Of a stretch of DNA of 64,000 bases, positions 22,220-32,895 are shown one piece after another. How positions within the stretch are numbered: position 1 is the stretch's first letter; each line of letters opens with the position of its first letter. The notes beneath the pieces are model-generated. The model did not search any database and was not told the DNA's origin. It saw only the letters and a list, made by a program, of their open reading frames with translations. Source of the DNA: Leptodactylus fallax (lineage: Eukaryota > Chordata > Amphibia > Anura > Leptodactylidae); assembly GCA_947044405.1 (NCBI GenBank), contig CAMRHE010000156.1, forward strand, positions 3,535,001 to 3,599,000, written 5' to 3'. The position numbers and the translations under genes were made by a program.

Positions 22220-22445
22220 TGTGGGAGGCAATGAGTGGGTTATGGACAGGGACATCTCTCCTTGAGGAGAGCACCAGTCCTAATTATAATAGTGATTGGC
22301 AACAATTCTGACACTATATTTTTTATACAAAAAACTATTTCAAGAAAAATAGCAAAGCACTAAAAGAATTAGGGCTCACAATCTACATTCCCTATCTGTA
22401 TGTCTTTGAGTGATATGACTTTTTATTATAAAGTGGTTTGCAATA

Positions 22446-22843
22446 CCCTTCATACCCCTTGAACTTTTTCACATTTTGTCCCCTTACAACCACAAACTGA
22501 AATGTATTTTATTGAGATTTTAAGTGATAGACCAACACAAAGTAGCACATAATTGTGAAGTGGAACGAAAATGATACATGGTTTTCAAAATTTTAATCAA
22601 ATAAAAATCTGAAAAGTGTGACGTTCAAAAGTATTCAGCCCCCTGTACTATGATACCCCTAAATAAAATCCAGTGCAATCAATTGCCTTCAGAAGTCACT
22701 TAATTAGTTAATAGAGTCCAGCTGTATGTAATTTAGTCTCAGTATAAATACACCTGTTCTGTGAAGGCCTCAGTGGTTTGTTAGAGAACACTAGTGAACA
22801 AACAGCATCATGAAGACCAAAGAACTCACCATACAGGTCAGAG
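22446..22843 (+). mobile_element. Tc1 left-end fragment
   Basis: Closely matches 6165-6565: CATACCCCTTGAACTTTTTC, agtagcacataattgtgaag, tacacctgttctgtgaaggc, and the transposase start ATGAAGACCAAAGAACTCAC at 22810. It breaks off after about 12 codons. Same family as the 6150-7974 copy, without a right end. Confidence 0.85.
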
Positions 22844-23221
22844 CTAGATTGTTTCTGGAGGACTGCTGGTAGGAGGTGAAATATATTGTGAAGCTAGGAA
22901 AGCTAGGAGAACCATATGACCTCCCTGCAACAGAGAAAGGGATACCAAAGATGTCAGCTGGTTCAATTAACTAGCACAACTAAGCAAACACCTGGTGACT
23001 GTGAACCTGGGACCTGTGGGGATGAGTGATGCAGCAAAAGTTCATCATTTGTTGCAGCAGTCTAGAATCCTGTATAAGTTACATTACTACACCCACTATA
23101 AGAGCTGTCCTTGTACCTGCTGTACCATAACATGTAAGGAGAAGCAGTGCTGGCCACATAAGAAATATATCACCACCCCAACCCTGGTGGCTGCTTGCCA
23201 TCAACCACTTTCATAGCAACA
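22844..23221. other. No feature recognised
   Basis: Unclassified sequence between two Tc1 pieces. The short open frame 22995-23216 shows no recognisable domain. Confidence 0.45.
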
Positions 23222-23932
23222 AATGGTTACATCGTACGTCCCATGCGCAGCTTCCTGGCTGATGAGTGCAAATTTGCCTCCAGTATTTGCTGATAACGTG
23301 CTGCATTCATCTTTCCTTCAACTTGTGCCTATGAAGCTCACACATCCCCACATCATCAGTGATACACCTCCGTGCTTTACAGTAGGAATGGTGTTCCTTT
23401 CATCATAGGCCTTGTTGACACCTCTCCAAATGTAACGTTTATGGTTGTGGCCAAAAAGTTCAATTTTTTTCTCATCACTCCAAATTACCTTTTTTCCGAA
23501 GTTTTGAGGCTTGTCTCTGTGCTGGTTGGCGTACTGAAGGTGAGATTCTTTGTGGCATTTGTGCAGTAATGGCTTTCTTCTGGCAACTCAACCATGCAGC
23601 CCATTTTTCTTCAAGTGCCTCCTTATTGTGCATCTTGAAACAGCCACACCGATAGTTTTCAGAGAGTCCTGTATTTCAGCTGATGTTATGTGTGGGTTTT
23701 TCTTTGCATCCCGAACAATTTACCAGGTAGTTGTGGCCAAAATTTTGGTTGGTCTACCGGACCGTGCTTTGGTTTTTATAGAGCCCCTGAGTTTCCATTT
23801 GTTAATCACAGTTTGAACACAGCTGACTGGCATTATCAATTCCTTGGATATCTTTTTGTATCCCTTTCCTGTTTTATATAGTTCAACTACCTTTTCCCAT
23901 AGATTTGTGGACAATTCTTTTGCTTTCCCCAT
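23222..23932 (-). pseudogene. Tc1 transposase, partial
   Basis: The first 70 codons on the minus strand (23932-23720) give a clean HTH domain: MGKAKELSTNLWEKVVELYK, KKISKELIMPVSCVQTVINK, and a GRPTKI hinge. Downstream on the minus strand (23710-23230) are diverged pieces of the core in several frames: HKCHKE/WLPEE-like, a SDEKKIELFGHNH-like block near 23470-23440, and a VKHGGVSLMMW-like block near 23380-23345. It ends before the second catalytic Asp. Confidence 0.8.
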
Positions 23933-24179
23933 GACTCACAATCCAGAAATGTCAGAGGCTGGAAGAAAGATGCAACAGTCTGTCTGGATCCCAGAAACTC
24001 ACTCAGCTTTTCTGCACACACACTGATTACAAGCAAACAAGTCACAGGTGAGGATGTTACCTTTAGTAGCCATTCAAACCCTTTTGTGTCAACTTCTGGG
24101 CATGTTATCAGGCCAGAATCACCAGGGTATGTGAACTTTTGAACAGGGTCATTTTGATGTTTTTGGTTGTCATTATGAT

Positions 24180-24747
24180 TAGAGATGAGCGAAGTATTAA
24201 AAAATTCGATTCGGCAACTTCGCCGAATTTCACGATCCGATTCTATTTGATCCGAATTAAATCGCGGCGAATCGCGTAACAAAAACAGCTATTTATTGGC
24301 TGCAGAGAGCCAGGGTGGGCATCAAAATAGAGGAACCCCTTGGATGCCACGGTCATGTTTGACCGCTGCAACCTAGGAGTAAAAAAACCCCAATCAGTTA
24401 TGGAGCAGGGTGTTAGCTGTCAGTTACAGCTAACACCCTGCTCCATAACCGATCGGGGGATTTAACACCTTGGATGCAGTGGTCAAACATGCCGTGTGCG
24501 CTCACAAAGGGGTTAAAGAGATGTGACATCACAGGGCTGGCTGCTGATTGGCTGCACGCATGGCATTGTGGATGATCCCGCATTCCTAGAGTTCCTTGCC
24601 CCATGTCCTAATATGTACAGCAGCCATTCTGAACTAAATGTGAATCATTACCACGAAGCGTGTGGAAATTCGGATCTGATGCAAATCGAATTTTTCCTGA
24701 AATTCGGATCGAATTCCACTTCAGCAGCTTCGATTCGCTCATCTCTA
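24180..24747. mobile_element. hAT-type MITE (568 bp)
   Basis: Inverted ends TAGAGATGAGCGAA and TTCGCTCATCTCTA with a perfect 8-bp target duplication ATTATGAT (24172-24179, 24748-24755), diagnostic of hAT transposition. A strong central hairpin is formed by atggagcagggtgttagctg and its inverse (24400-24450). No ORF. Confidence 0.9.
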
Positions 24748-24915
24748 ATTATGATTTAAAAAGAGAAGACACAGAAGTTTGACAATAAATGGCTTCAACC
24801 AACCACTAACCATGAGTGGAGAAAAAGTTTTTGTGTTATCATTCATATTCTCTGAAAAAACGCCAAAAAAAACAAAAAATCTGCTGGGGTATGTAAACTT
24901 TTTATCACAACTGTA

Positions 24916-25891
24916 CAACTGCAACACGTAAAGTGAAAATCACAGAACTCAAAAAGAATGTGACTAGAATCTAGAAGAACCAATAATAAATCACATAATA
25001 AATTAATGACATAGAAAATCGATCTAGGAGCAACAATCACAGACTGGAGGATCTTGATGTAACTGGGGGAACTTTAGTATCTTTTCAAAGTAGAAATACC
25101 TAAAGCTCTGGCATTGTTGGCTCTTTGCAGATTTGAAAGGGCACATAGGGTAGAGCCTGACCCATGGTCAAGTAATTATGAGCTTATTAATAGAGACCTG
25201 CAGAAGTTGTGTCCAACATCAAGTCATAATGCAATCCTGGGACTAAAATGACAAGATGGACAGTATCAGAGCTTTAGAAAATGGCCCCACCACCATGCAA
25301 TCAAGAACTCTGAACTCCTATATTTTGAAGACTACTTAGCAGTTGTATCCAAGCACAGGTAGGCACTTCCAAAGCCACTTCCAATTCACCTTTCCTGTAA
25401 GTCTGCATGTATATTACAATGATGGCAGCCTACATATCCTCAGAAGCACTAAAGAAACACAAAATTCTTACCCAATTTGCACTTATTCAACTTAAGGTTG
25501 ATATTGATCATCATCACCTAGATATGGCTGATCTTGATATGGATCATCCATTGTATAATCCAGATGTTCCATATAGAAAGTCAAGACTGTTTAAGGTCTT
25601 TTATTGTTCATTATGCTTTAGAAATTTAATACTCTAAGGACACCTTTCCGTATTGAACTTTATTTATACCTGCCAGTTTCATTGTGTTCTATGCAACAGT
25701 CCATATATACTTTACAGTTACCTCACAGTTTTTGAAAAAAGTGAAGGTCCAACTGTGAAACGATGAAGTAGATATAAGACCCCTAACATTATTGGTCAAC
25801 ATTACATTCAATTATGTTGTTTTCTTGTCTTTAACTTTAAGTTGATTTGCTATTTAGACAAGAATGCATGCTTCCTATTATCACTAGTCTT
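24916..25891. other. No feature recognised
   Basis: AT-rich sequence without supported genes. The frame at 25407-25637 (76 codons) has no known domain and no splice or initiation context worth calling. Confidence 0.45.
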
Positions 25892-26819
25892 TAACCACTT
25901 CAGTACCGGGCCAATTTCTGGTGCAGGACCAGACACATTTTCGTGTTTTTTTTGGATGTGCGATTTTGAGGACTGTAACATTTTTATCATATGCGTTATT
26001 CAACTAATTTCTGCTTCTTTTTTTGGTGACACATAGGGCTTTATTTTTATGTTGTTTTTATTTTTGCATGTGTTTTAATTTTTTTTTATATCCAGGAAAA
26101 TATAAAGAAAAGTGGAGGGAAAACGTGTCTGTTTTTCACTTTTCATATTTTTTTTTATTTAATAATACAAACTGCTACTAAAAAACTTTACAAAATAGTT
26201 TTTCCTCTCCGTTACGGTAATTAAAATTTTTTTATGGTGTCATCGGGGGTGGGTCTATAACCTGTAATAAGGGCATTTTATTGGTGTATTATGTTATTTA
26301 TTTTTTTAATTATTTTAATTACTTTTTTTTTTTTTTTACTTTTCTATTAATTTTTTTTTTTACATTGTGTCCCCATAAGGTCATAATAGACCTTTGAGGA
26401 CATCTGATTACTGTTTTTTTTTTTTTTTTTGTTGGGGAGGCTGATTTTCCCTGTAACTGGGGCTGGCACGTTTAGCCCAAGTTGCAGGAGGAATACAGCC
26501 TCCTGCACCTTACTATAGAGCTGATCTGGGTCCTGCACCCGGCGGATCACATGACTGCCGGGTCAGAGGGCAGCCGCAAGATGGCGGCGCCCAGAGCGCA
26601 GTATACAGCACTCATTGATCGCTGTATACACAGCGATCAGGAAGGCAGGGAAGGTAATAAACCTTCCCTGTCTTCTCTCTGGGAGCTCCGGCTGAATTTA
26701 CAGCCGGCTCCCAGTTTCAGTCTACTGAGTTCTGCTTGGACGGGACGTACCGGTGCGTTCTTGCAGAACTAGACATCCAGCCATTGGACGTATATAGTCT
26801 ATGGGTGATATGGAAGTGG
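25892..26819. repeat. Frog interspersed repeat with short inverted ends
   Basis: Starts TAACCACTTCAGTACCGGGCC and ends GGAAGTGGTTA, a short terminal inverted repeat shared by a common frog element (another half-copy begins near 28838, ttaaccacttcatgacc). The interior has long T-runs and a GC-rich gatcgctgtatacacagcgatc hairpin near 26617-26640. No coding capacity. Confidence 0.6.
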
Positions 26820-27115
26820 TTAGAGGTTGTCCAGAATCTTTTTTTTTTTTTTTTTTTTTTTTTTTATATTAGGCCGGGGAAGGTGAAGAAATATATATAA
26901 AACATACTCACCTGTCCCCAGTGCTCCTTCTCCTTAGGCTGCTGATTGGCGCCAGTGCAACGGGGACTTCCACTGGATGAAAACACTGGAGCAGCAGGAC
27001 CAGACCGTACTGGGACATACCTGAGCACTGGGGACACGTCAGTATGTTTTTTGGGGGGTTTTTTTCACCTCCCCTCACCTAACTTTAAAAAAAAAATCCT
27101 GGACAACCCCTTTAA
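26820..27115. mobile_element. T2-type MITE (~296 bp)
   Basis: Ends TTAGAGGTTGTCCAG and CTGGACAACCCCTTTAA, with sub-terminal ggccggggaaggtga and its inverse tcacctccc. It is the same family as 43228-43505. A long T-run follows the left end. Confidence 0.75.
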
Positions 27116-27594
27116 TTGTTTCTTGATCTGGGAAACCAGTGGTCTGTTAATGTATTTTTTCCCACAGCTAAATCAAACTTGTGTTATTTTTTTTTTTTTT
27201 CGCTATTGTGTCATGGGGTGTTTGGCGATCATTTTTTGTAATGTACTTTACTAACCTATCTAACTTCCTTTTTAATGGTAAAAAAGGCTGTAACATTCTC
27301 CTTAGTAACCCTCTAACTGAGCTGTTGCTAGGAAAAGTCGATACAAATTTGTATTGCGAATATACAGAGCTGAAGCATGGGGGGGATGGTCACTTCAAAT
27401 GTCTGTATCTTTGGTTTTATACCACCTAGAAAATGGTTCTGGTATCACAAGAAAGCTGAGATTCTTTCATATGCTGCCAAGATTGAAGTACTAGCTACAA
27501 CAGAATCTGAGATATTACTAGTTAAAAACACAGTTGTGAATTTGAATTTACTATGTTCACAATCAGGTCAAATTACAATCATTTGAGCTCTAAC
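27116..27594. other. No feature recognised
   Basis: T-rich sequence between two MITEs, with no supported coding or RNA feature. Confidence 0.45.
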
Positions 27595-28202
27595 TTAAAG
27601 AGGACCTTTCATGTCCTCAGGCACATGCGGTTTTACATACCGCTAGAAAGCCGACAGCGTGCTGAATTCAGCGCACTTCCTGCTTTCCCGGTATGTGCCC
27701 CAGGGCTGGAGATATCGGCAGTGTAAGTTTCACGGTTTACTGTCAGAAAGGCGTTCCTGACAGTCTAGATGCGTTGTGAGGAATGCCCTCCATGACAGTA
27801 CTAGTCCATAGACATGTCTGGGGGGGGGGGGGCGTTCCTTACAGCTCAGCATCATCACTGGGCTGTAAGGAACGCAACGCCTCCTCTGACAGTACTCGGC
27901 TATGGATGAGGACAGAGAGAGGGGGAGTTCCTTACCACCCAGTGATGACGCTGAGCTGTAAGGAACGCCCCCCCCCAGTACAGTGTTATGGACTAGTACT
28001 GTCAGGGAGGGCGTTCCTCACAGCCCAGCTAGACTGTCAGGAACGCCCTTCTGACAGTAAACCGTGAAACTTACACTGCCGATATCTCCAGCCCCGGGGC
28101 ATATACCAGGAAAGCCAGCAGTGCGCTGAATTCAGCGTGCTGTCGGCTTTCTAGCGGTATGTAAAACTGCATGTGCCTGAGGACATGAAAGGTCCTCTTT
28201 AA
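27595..28202. mobile_element. T2-type MITE, 608-bp near-perfect palindrome
   Basis: TTAA at both ends. Arms begin TTAAAGAGGACCTTTCATGT and end with the exact inverse. The inversion extends through almost the whole element (for example actgtcagaaaggcgttcctg against its inverse near 28035-28060) to a small centre near 27880-27925, with G and C runs. A transcript would fold into one long hairpin. Confidence 0.88.
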
Positions 28203-28876
28203 CTACTGAAAATGTCAATTCTAAGAGGCGTAACTTTCCTGTTACAGAAATAAAGCAGGCAAATTACTAGCCATATTAGCAAAGAATTGGCATTAGCTAT
28301 TTTATACAACTACTGATAATCTCCTTTTAAGAGATCAATATTATATTTCAACAGTTCTACAAACTGGGTATGTGTGAAAGCCAATCATTATTGCATACGA
28401 TCACATTACCTAGCCTTATAGCTAAACATCCTTTTAGTAGAAAAGCCACTAGGGAACTAAAAAATTAAAAGCTGCCGGGACTTGATGAATTGTTCAACCC
28501 CTTCATGGCACAACCATTTGCCATTTTTTTTATGCTCCCGGCCTTCCAAAAACCACAGCTTTTTTTATTTCTATGTTCTCAAGCCTTGTTTGTTGTGGGA
28601 CAAGTTGTACTTTCTAATGGCACCATTTAATATTCCATAAACTGTATTGGGAAACTGGAAAAAAATATTAATGGGATCAAATTTGCCATCTTTATATGTT
28701 TTTTTTTTTTCCAGCATTCGCTGTGTAGTAAAATTGACATAATTGGTATATAAATTTGGCATCATACTGTAATAATGACATAATACTGTAATCATACTGA
28801 TCCACAAAATAAATATAACACAGTTTTTCATATGTTTTAACCACTTCATGACCAAGTCATTTTTCCTGCTTCATAA
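28203..28876. other. Degenerate repeat debris, no gene
   Basis: Contains ttcaaccccttcatggcac (28493) and ttaaccacttcatgacc (28838), half-copies of a frog repeat. No coding signal. Confidence 0.4.
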
Positions 28877-29548
28877 CTGGATATAAGATAAGATAAGATA
28901 ATCCTTTAATAGTCCCACCATGGGGAAATTCAGTTTGTTACAGCAGCATAGATAATACAAACAAAAAAAAACCAATATATACAGAAGATCCAAGGTAGAG
29001 GCATTACAGTGACAGTAGTACAGATAGAAAGGTACACGTAAAAAAGTAGTAGAAGGGATATCACAACTTAAAGATCTTTCAGTTCTCTGTATGGTTGTAT
29101 AGCCTAACCGGAGCGGGGAGGAAAGACTTCCGATAGCGCTCCTTCTCACACTTAGGGTGAAGTAGTGGGTCACTGACAGTACTGCCCAGCGCTATCACGG
29201 TCTCATGCATTGGATGGGAGTTATTCTCCCACATGGAGCTCACCACGGACAGTATCCTTCTGTCACCCACCACCTGCACTGGGTCCAGGGGACTCCCAAG
29301 GACAGAACTGGCCCTTCTAATCAGCTTGTCGAGTCTATTCCTATCCCTGGTTGATATACTACTCCCCCAGCAGGCCACTCCGAAGAAGATGGCTGATACC
29401 ACTACAGAGTTGAAGAAGTGCCCCCTGGACTCGAAAGGCTCTCAGCCTCCTAAGCAGGTAGAGCCTGCTGTGGCCCTTCCTGTACAGTGCATCCAGGTGA
29501 TCTTCCCAGTCCACCTTATTATTGAGGAGCACCCCTAGTTACTTATAA
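28877..29548 (-). pseudogene. LINE ORF2 C-terminal part and 3' UTR
   Basis: Minus strand: LGVLLNNK and YRKGHSRLYLLRRLRAF-like (29530-29430), a frame change near 29405, then AIFFGVACWGSSISTRDRNR, LDKLIRRASSVLGSPLD, WENNSHPMHETVIALGS and CEKERYRKSFLPAPVRLYN (29402-29079). These are the conserved post-RT blocks of the family. A stop replaces Tyr next to LGVLL. Confidence 0.8.
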
Positions 29549-29552
29549 GTGT

Positions 29553-30080
29553 TGTGAGTATGTGAACCAGAGGGCGCTGTTGAGCGACCCAGACCCAGGC
29601 CAGAAAAGGCTCTCAGCCACGCCTTTATGGGGGGGGGGCGTGTAACTCCAGAGGACTGGAGTATCCTGCTTGGAGCAGGAGATGGTGGACCCAGTTGGAC
29701 AGATAGACGGTCTGTGCCAGGAGGGCTGAGGTCCACCGGGGACTTTTGCTAGAGTTGAGCAGGAGTCAGACTAGGAGATGGTGGACCAGCTAAGGACAGA
29801 GAGAGACGCTCTGTCCCAGAAGAGCTGGGGTCCACTGGGGTCTGTTGCTGGAGCTGAGCAATAGTCAGGCTAGTTAGGGGCTCAAGGAGTGAGTTAGGCC
29901 CTAACTGTGGCATAGGTTTTTTTGTTGTTTTGTTATGTTGCAGTTAAGCTGAATAAAGCCACTTTTATTTTACACTTGGACCGTCTGAAAGCTATCTTTC
30001 CGGCGCCCAGTACCATGAACCACCGCTGTCCGGACCAGGAAAAGCCGCCATTTTGAGTCTAATTCCCCCAAGTTGTCACA
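29553..30080 (+). repeat. 5' LTR (528 bp)
   Basis: TG..CA termini. A 96-bp internal diverged duplication starts at 29678 and 29774 (aggagatggtggacc..). A polyadenylation hexamer AATAAA lies at 29952-29957. Differs from the 3' LTR mainly by 307 bp (29744-30050) present only here. Confidence 0.88.
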
Positions 30081-30082
30081 TA

Positions 30083-30099
30083 TGGTGGAGAAAGCGCGC
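30083..30099 (+). promoter_or_regulatory. Candidate primer-binding site
   Basis: TGGTGGAGAAAGCGCGC, two bases after the LTR end. It starts with TGG, as sites complementary to a tRNA 3' CCA end do. The tRNA species was not identified. Confidence 0.55.
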
Positions 30100-30573
30100 A
30101 TAAAGAGATCCACGCAAGTCCTGGAAGACAAGTGGTTTGTGATTGCAGTACTGCTAAGTGTGGATTGTGGCCTACAGCTGGAAGAAATCTGTGATTTCAA
30201 CTGAAGAAACCCAGGAAGGGGTGAGTGAATTGCAACATAGCAAAGTGTGTGTAAAAACTGGTGAAAGTAAAACTCTGGAAGAGGAATCCAGAGAATGGAC
30301 TTTGTGTATACTGTGGCACAGAAGTCTATAGTGCTTGCTGATGGCAAGAAAATAAGCAATGTGTGTAGAAGCTGGATATTGCAAACAGTCTATGTGAAAG
30401 GATATGGTGCCATGTTGGTGTTTTCTGTGGAAGACAGAAGAAAATGCTGGTTGTTGTAGTGCCACATAAGTTAACTGTTTGAATACATGTGACTGCTGAA
30501 GATTGCAAAAAAAAGTTGCTGCTGGTTGAACCCAAGGTTGCTGTGGAATATTGTGTAATCTTGTTAGTAAACC

Positions 30574-30736
30574 ATGGGCAAGAAAAAGAGAATTTCAGCT
30601 TGTAAAAAAGCAGAGAAGTTATGCACAGGTTTATTAGTGCAGCAGTCTAAATGCAGAGAGATACAAAACCTGGAACAGATCATGTGGAATGCAAGTAAAG
30701 ATAATGTGTTGCATGATGGTGACTCAGTTTTTTAAA
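30574..30736 (+). CDS. Small ORF of the LTR element, unknown
   Basis: 53 codons from an ATG in good context (accatgg), starting MGKKKRISACKKAEKLC. Gly2 would allow myristoylation, but nothing else supports that. It lies directly upstream of the coiled-coil frame in a different frame. It may be the original start of the long protein or an unrelated leader; no family recognised. Confidence 0.35.
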
Positions 30737-30749
30737 GCACCTCTGTTCT

Positions 30750-32195
30750 ATGAATGAATATGTCCCTGCTGACTGTATGTCTATGACTTTGACTATGTCT
30801 CATACTGGAGTGCATCAGAGCGCCAAAGATGAAAATATTATGGTGCAGCAGCTTCAAGATGAGATTAAAACCATCAGGTTCATTTATGAAGATGAAATAT
30901 CTGATTGGAAATGGCAACTTGAGGTATCAGAAAAAGAGAACCTTAAGTTAAAGAAAGAGCTTGAAACTATAAAGAGTTAATATCCTAGTCATTATGAAAA
31001 TGTGGTACTGGGTTTGCCTGGAATAGACTGTGTCACTAAGAAGGAGTTTGCTGAAATGAAATGTGCTCTATCTAATAAAGTTGTACAGAGCATAGAGCAA
31101 AAGCAAGTGCTTGAGAAGCAATTGCAGGATTTAAAGGAGCAGCATGTCCAAGACTCCATTGCCAAAGAGAGTGTCATTGAAAAATTAAGAGATGACCTTG
31201 AAACTGCTAAACGTGAGAGAAGTGAATTTTTGCAGTGTCAGTCAGAATGTTTGGATGACCAAGTGAGGAAGTGTGAAAAACTTTCGGCTGCATTAATTGA
31301 CAAAGAAAATGAAATTGCAGAGCTGAGGAAACATGTCTCTGACCAAGAGAGTGATTTAGAATCTGTGGTGCAGACATTGCAGTCAGAGCAAAACTTGCAT
31401 GCACTAAAGCAGGTTCGCCTAAATAGTGAAATCCATGAATGGCGAAGCAGAGCTGGAGTTCTGGAACAAAGAGAAAGGGAACTCAAAGCTAGAATATGCA
31501 GCCTGGAGAGGGCGCTGTCAGGATCTTGTGAAGATAAAGAGAAGTTGTCTGTTTTGGTGCAAAATAAAGACAAAGAATTGATGGAGATGTCGTCTGTCCA
31601 TGCTCAGAAAGTGCAAGCCTTACAGGAGAGTCACACAAAAGTAGAGACTCAACTTCAAGAGCTGCAACTAAAAGTCACAGAAGGGGACAGGTTTCAAGCA
31701 GAACTGCTAGACAAGGCAAACGGTCTGCAGGTGGAATTGGATAATGTCACAGGGCTTCTTTCTCAAGCAGACAGCAAGTTTATCAAACTTTTCAAAGATT
31801 TTTCTACACTAGAATCTCAGCTTCAGGACACTCAGGAACTTTTGCAAGAAGAAACCCGTCAGAAGCTTGACAGTACAAAACTAAAACAAATGGAAGATGA
31901 GAAAAATGGTTTCCTTGAGCAACTAGAGGAAGAGGAGATAGCAAAAAGAGATTTGACAAAGCAGATTTCAACACTACAGGCGGTTGATATGAAGAAAAAA
32001 ATGGAGGATAGTATTGGGTCCTTGGACTCTGTTAAAGAACTAAAGGAAAAGTTGCAAAAGGAGCTAGAAGCTACAAATCAACGGTTTGAGGAGAAGGCTG
32101 CTGCTTATGACAAACTTGAGAGGATGAAAATTAGACTGCAGCAGGAACTAGAAGATGTAGGTGTCAAATTTGGAAAGGAAGCAGAAAAAGTTTGA
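30750..32195 (+). pseudogene. Chimeric coiled-coil ORF, part 1 (myosin II rod-like)
   Basis: One frame with a single in-frame TAA at 30978-30980. Almost all of it is heptad coiled coil (VLEKQLQDLKEQ, ENEIAELRKHVSDQESDLE). From about 31671 it resembles the rod of vertebrate non-muscle myosin II heavy chain (MYH9/MYH10 type): AELLDKANGLQVELDNVTGL, QLQDTQELLQEETRQKL (31818-31868), FEEKAAAYDKLERMKIRLQQ (about 32085). In myosin this region dimerises and forms filaments. No introns, although vertebrate MYH rods are spread over many exons, so an mRNA source is inferred. The frame is lost near 32156, with about a dozen rod residues missing. Confidence 0.8.
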
Positions 32196-32895
32196 TCAGC
32201 GGCTTGGTGAAGAGAAGACTCTTTCTGCTAGATATGCAGAAGAACGTGACCATGCTGAAGCAGAGGCCCTTGAATTGAAGGCCGAGTTAGAGAGGCTCAA
32301 CAAGCAACTGCACACTGAAATGGAGGATTTGGTTAGCTCCAAGGATGAAGTTGAGAAAAACCTGCAATCTGTGCAGATATTGTATGAGAACAAAGCTAAT
32401 GCTTATGACAAGCTGGAAAAGGCCAAGAGAGAATTGGACCTCCAGATAGAAGACATGAGGATTCAGTTTGAGGGAAACCTGTCTAATTTATCTACTGAGA
32501 TTGTAGATCTAAAAATGCTTGTTGCTAAACTAAAGGTGCAAGTGAACAAGCAGGAGGAAATCAAGAAACAGCTGGAGTTTCAGATGGATCAAGTGAAGCG
32601 TGAGTCAGAAATAAAGTTGGAAGAGCGCACTTTTCAGATTGAACAGTTAAAAACCGAAGTGGAATCTAAAAGAGAAGAATTGGATCGATTGCAGCAGTCT
32701 TTATCCAATACTGAACAGTCGGCATCTGCACTATCTTCAAAGCTGGCAGCACTAGAAGATGAGAAGGACTCGCTGCAGAGCCTGTTAACCTCTAAAGAAT
32801 CAGAGCTGTTATCCATGAGAAACATGACTCAAGATAGAGAGAGTCTTTATTCAACCAAGAGCAAGATAAGAGAGCCACTGAGATACGGGACTTGA
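32161..32895 (+). pseudogene. Chimeric coiled-coil ORF, part 2 (myosin II rod-like, continued)
   Basis: Continues the myosin homology in the next frame: [20 protein letters not shown] and [20 protein letters not shown], then [20 protein letters not shown], the expected order of the rod with one internal gap. From about 32383 an [19 protein letters not shown] stretch repeats, in diverged form, a segment already present in part 1. Later coiled coil ([33 protein letters not shown]) is not assigned. Ends in an ATGA overlap with the next frame, caused by a frame change near 32870. Confidence 0.78.

Larger units (their letters stand above)
21712..22280 (-). mobile_element. Retrozyme-like dimeric element with hammerhead ribozymes
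   Basis: Direct repeats with a 311-bp period: caaggcattatg at 21713 and again at 22024, and every later landmark offset likewise. The insert is 569 bp, or 1.83 units, between perfect 13-bp duplications taattataatagt (21699-21711 and 22281-22293). No coding capacity. Each unit carries a hammerhead fold on the minus strand. A more-than-unit-length head-to-tail copy plus a target duplication is what reverse transcription of a circular or concatemeric RNA would leave, as proposed for animal retrozymes. Newt satellite 2 (about 330-bp units, hammerhead) is the closest known parallel. Confidence 0.82.
20745..22360 (-). mobile_element. Degenerate hAT transposon copy B (inverted)
   Basis: On the minus strand the order of copy A is repeated: aaaatgactggaaa start (21683-21694), Ser-rich region, ASAERDIPHSPRLPLLDEEN (about 21120), FLDVEELEVEDMSVV, and a half BED finger (SIRCADTSVATKFLRTHIKY, near 20800). 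It joins copy A near 20745. A 569-bp element with a 13-bp target duplication sits inside its 5' region at 21712-22280. Confidence 0.6.
23222..24915 (-). mobile_element. Tc1 transposon, 3'-truncated, with hAT MITE inside
   Basis: The transposon end on the right is ACTTTTTATCACAACTGTA (to 24915), with inner direct repeat GGTATGTGAACTTTTGAAC near 24127, so it has an IR/DR arm. The arm is split by the MITE at 24180-24747. The left end (transposase C-terminus side) is missing. Confidence 0.8.

Noticed and set aside
21712..22280. Short LTR element (TRIM) explanation for the 311-bp direct repeats
   Set aside because: Target duplication is 13 bp rather than 4-6 bp, repeat units lack TG..CA ends, the terminal copies are incomplete at different points, and each unit contains a hammerhead fold.
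25407..25637. 76-codon frame with HHHLDMADLDMDHP
   Set aside because: No homologous family recognised, no splice sites or initiation context. Treated as chance.
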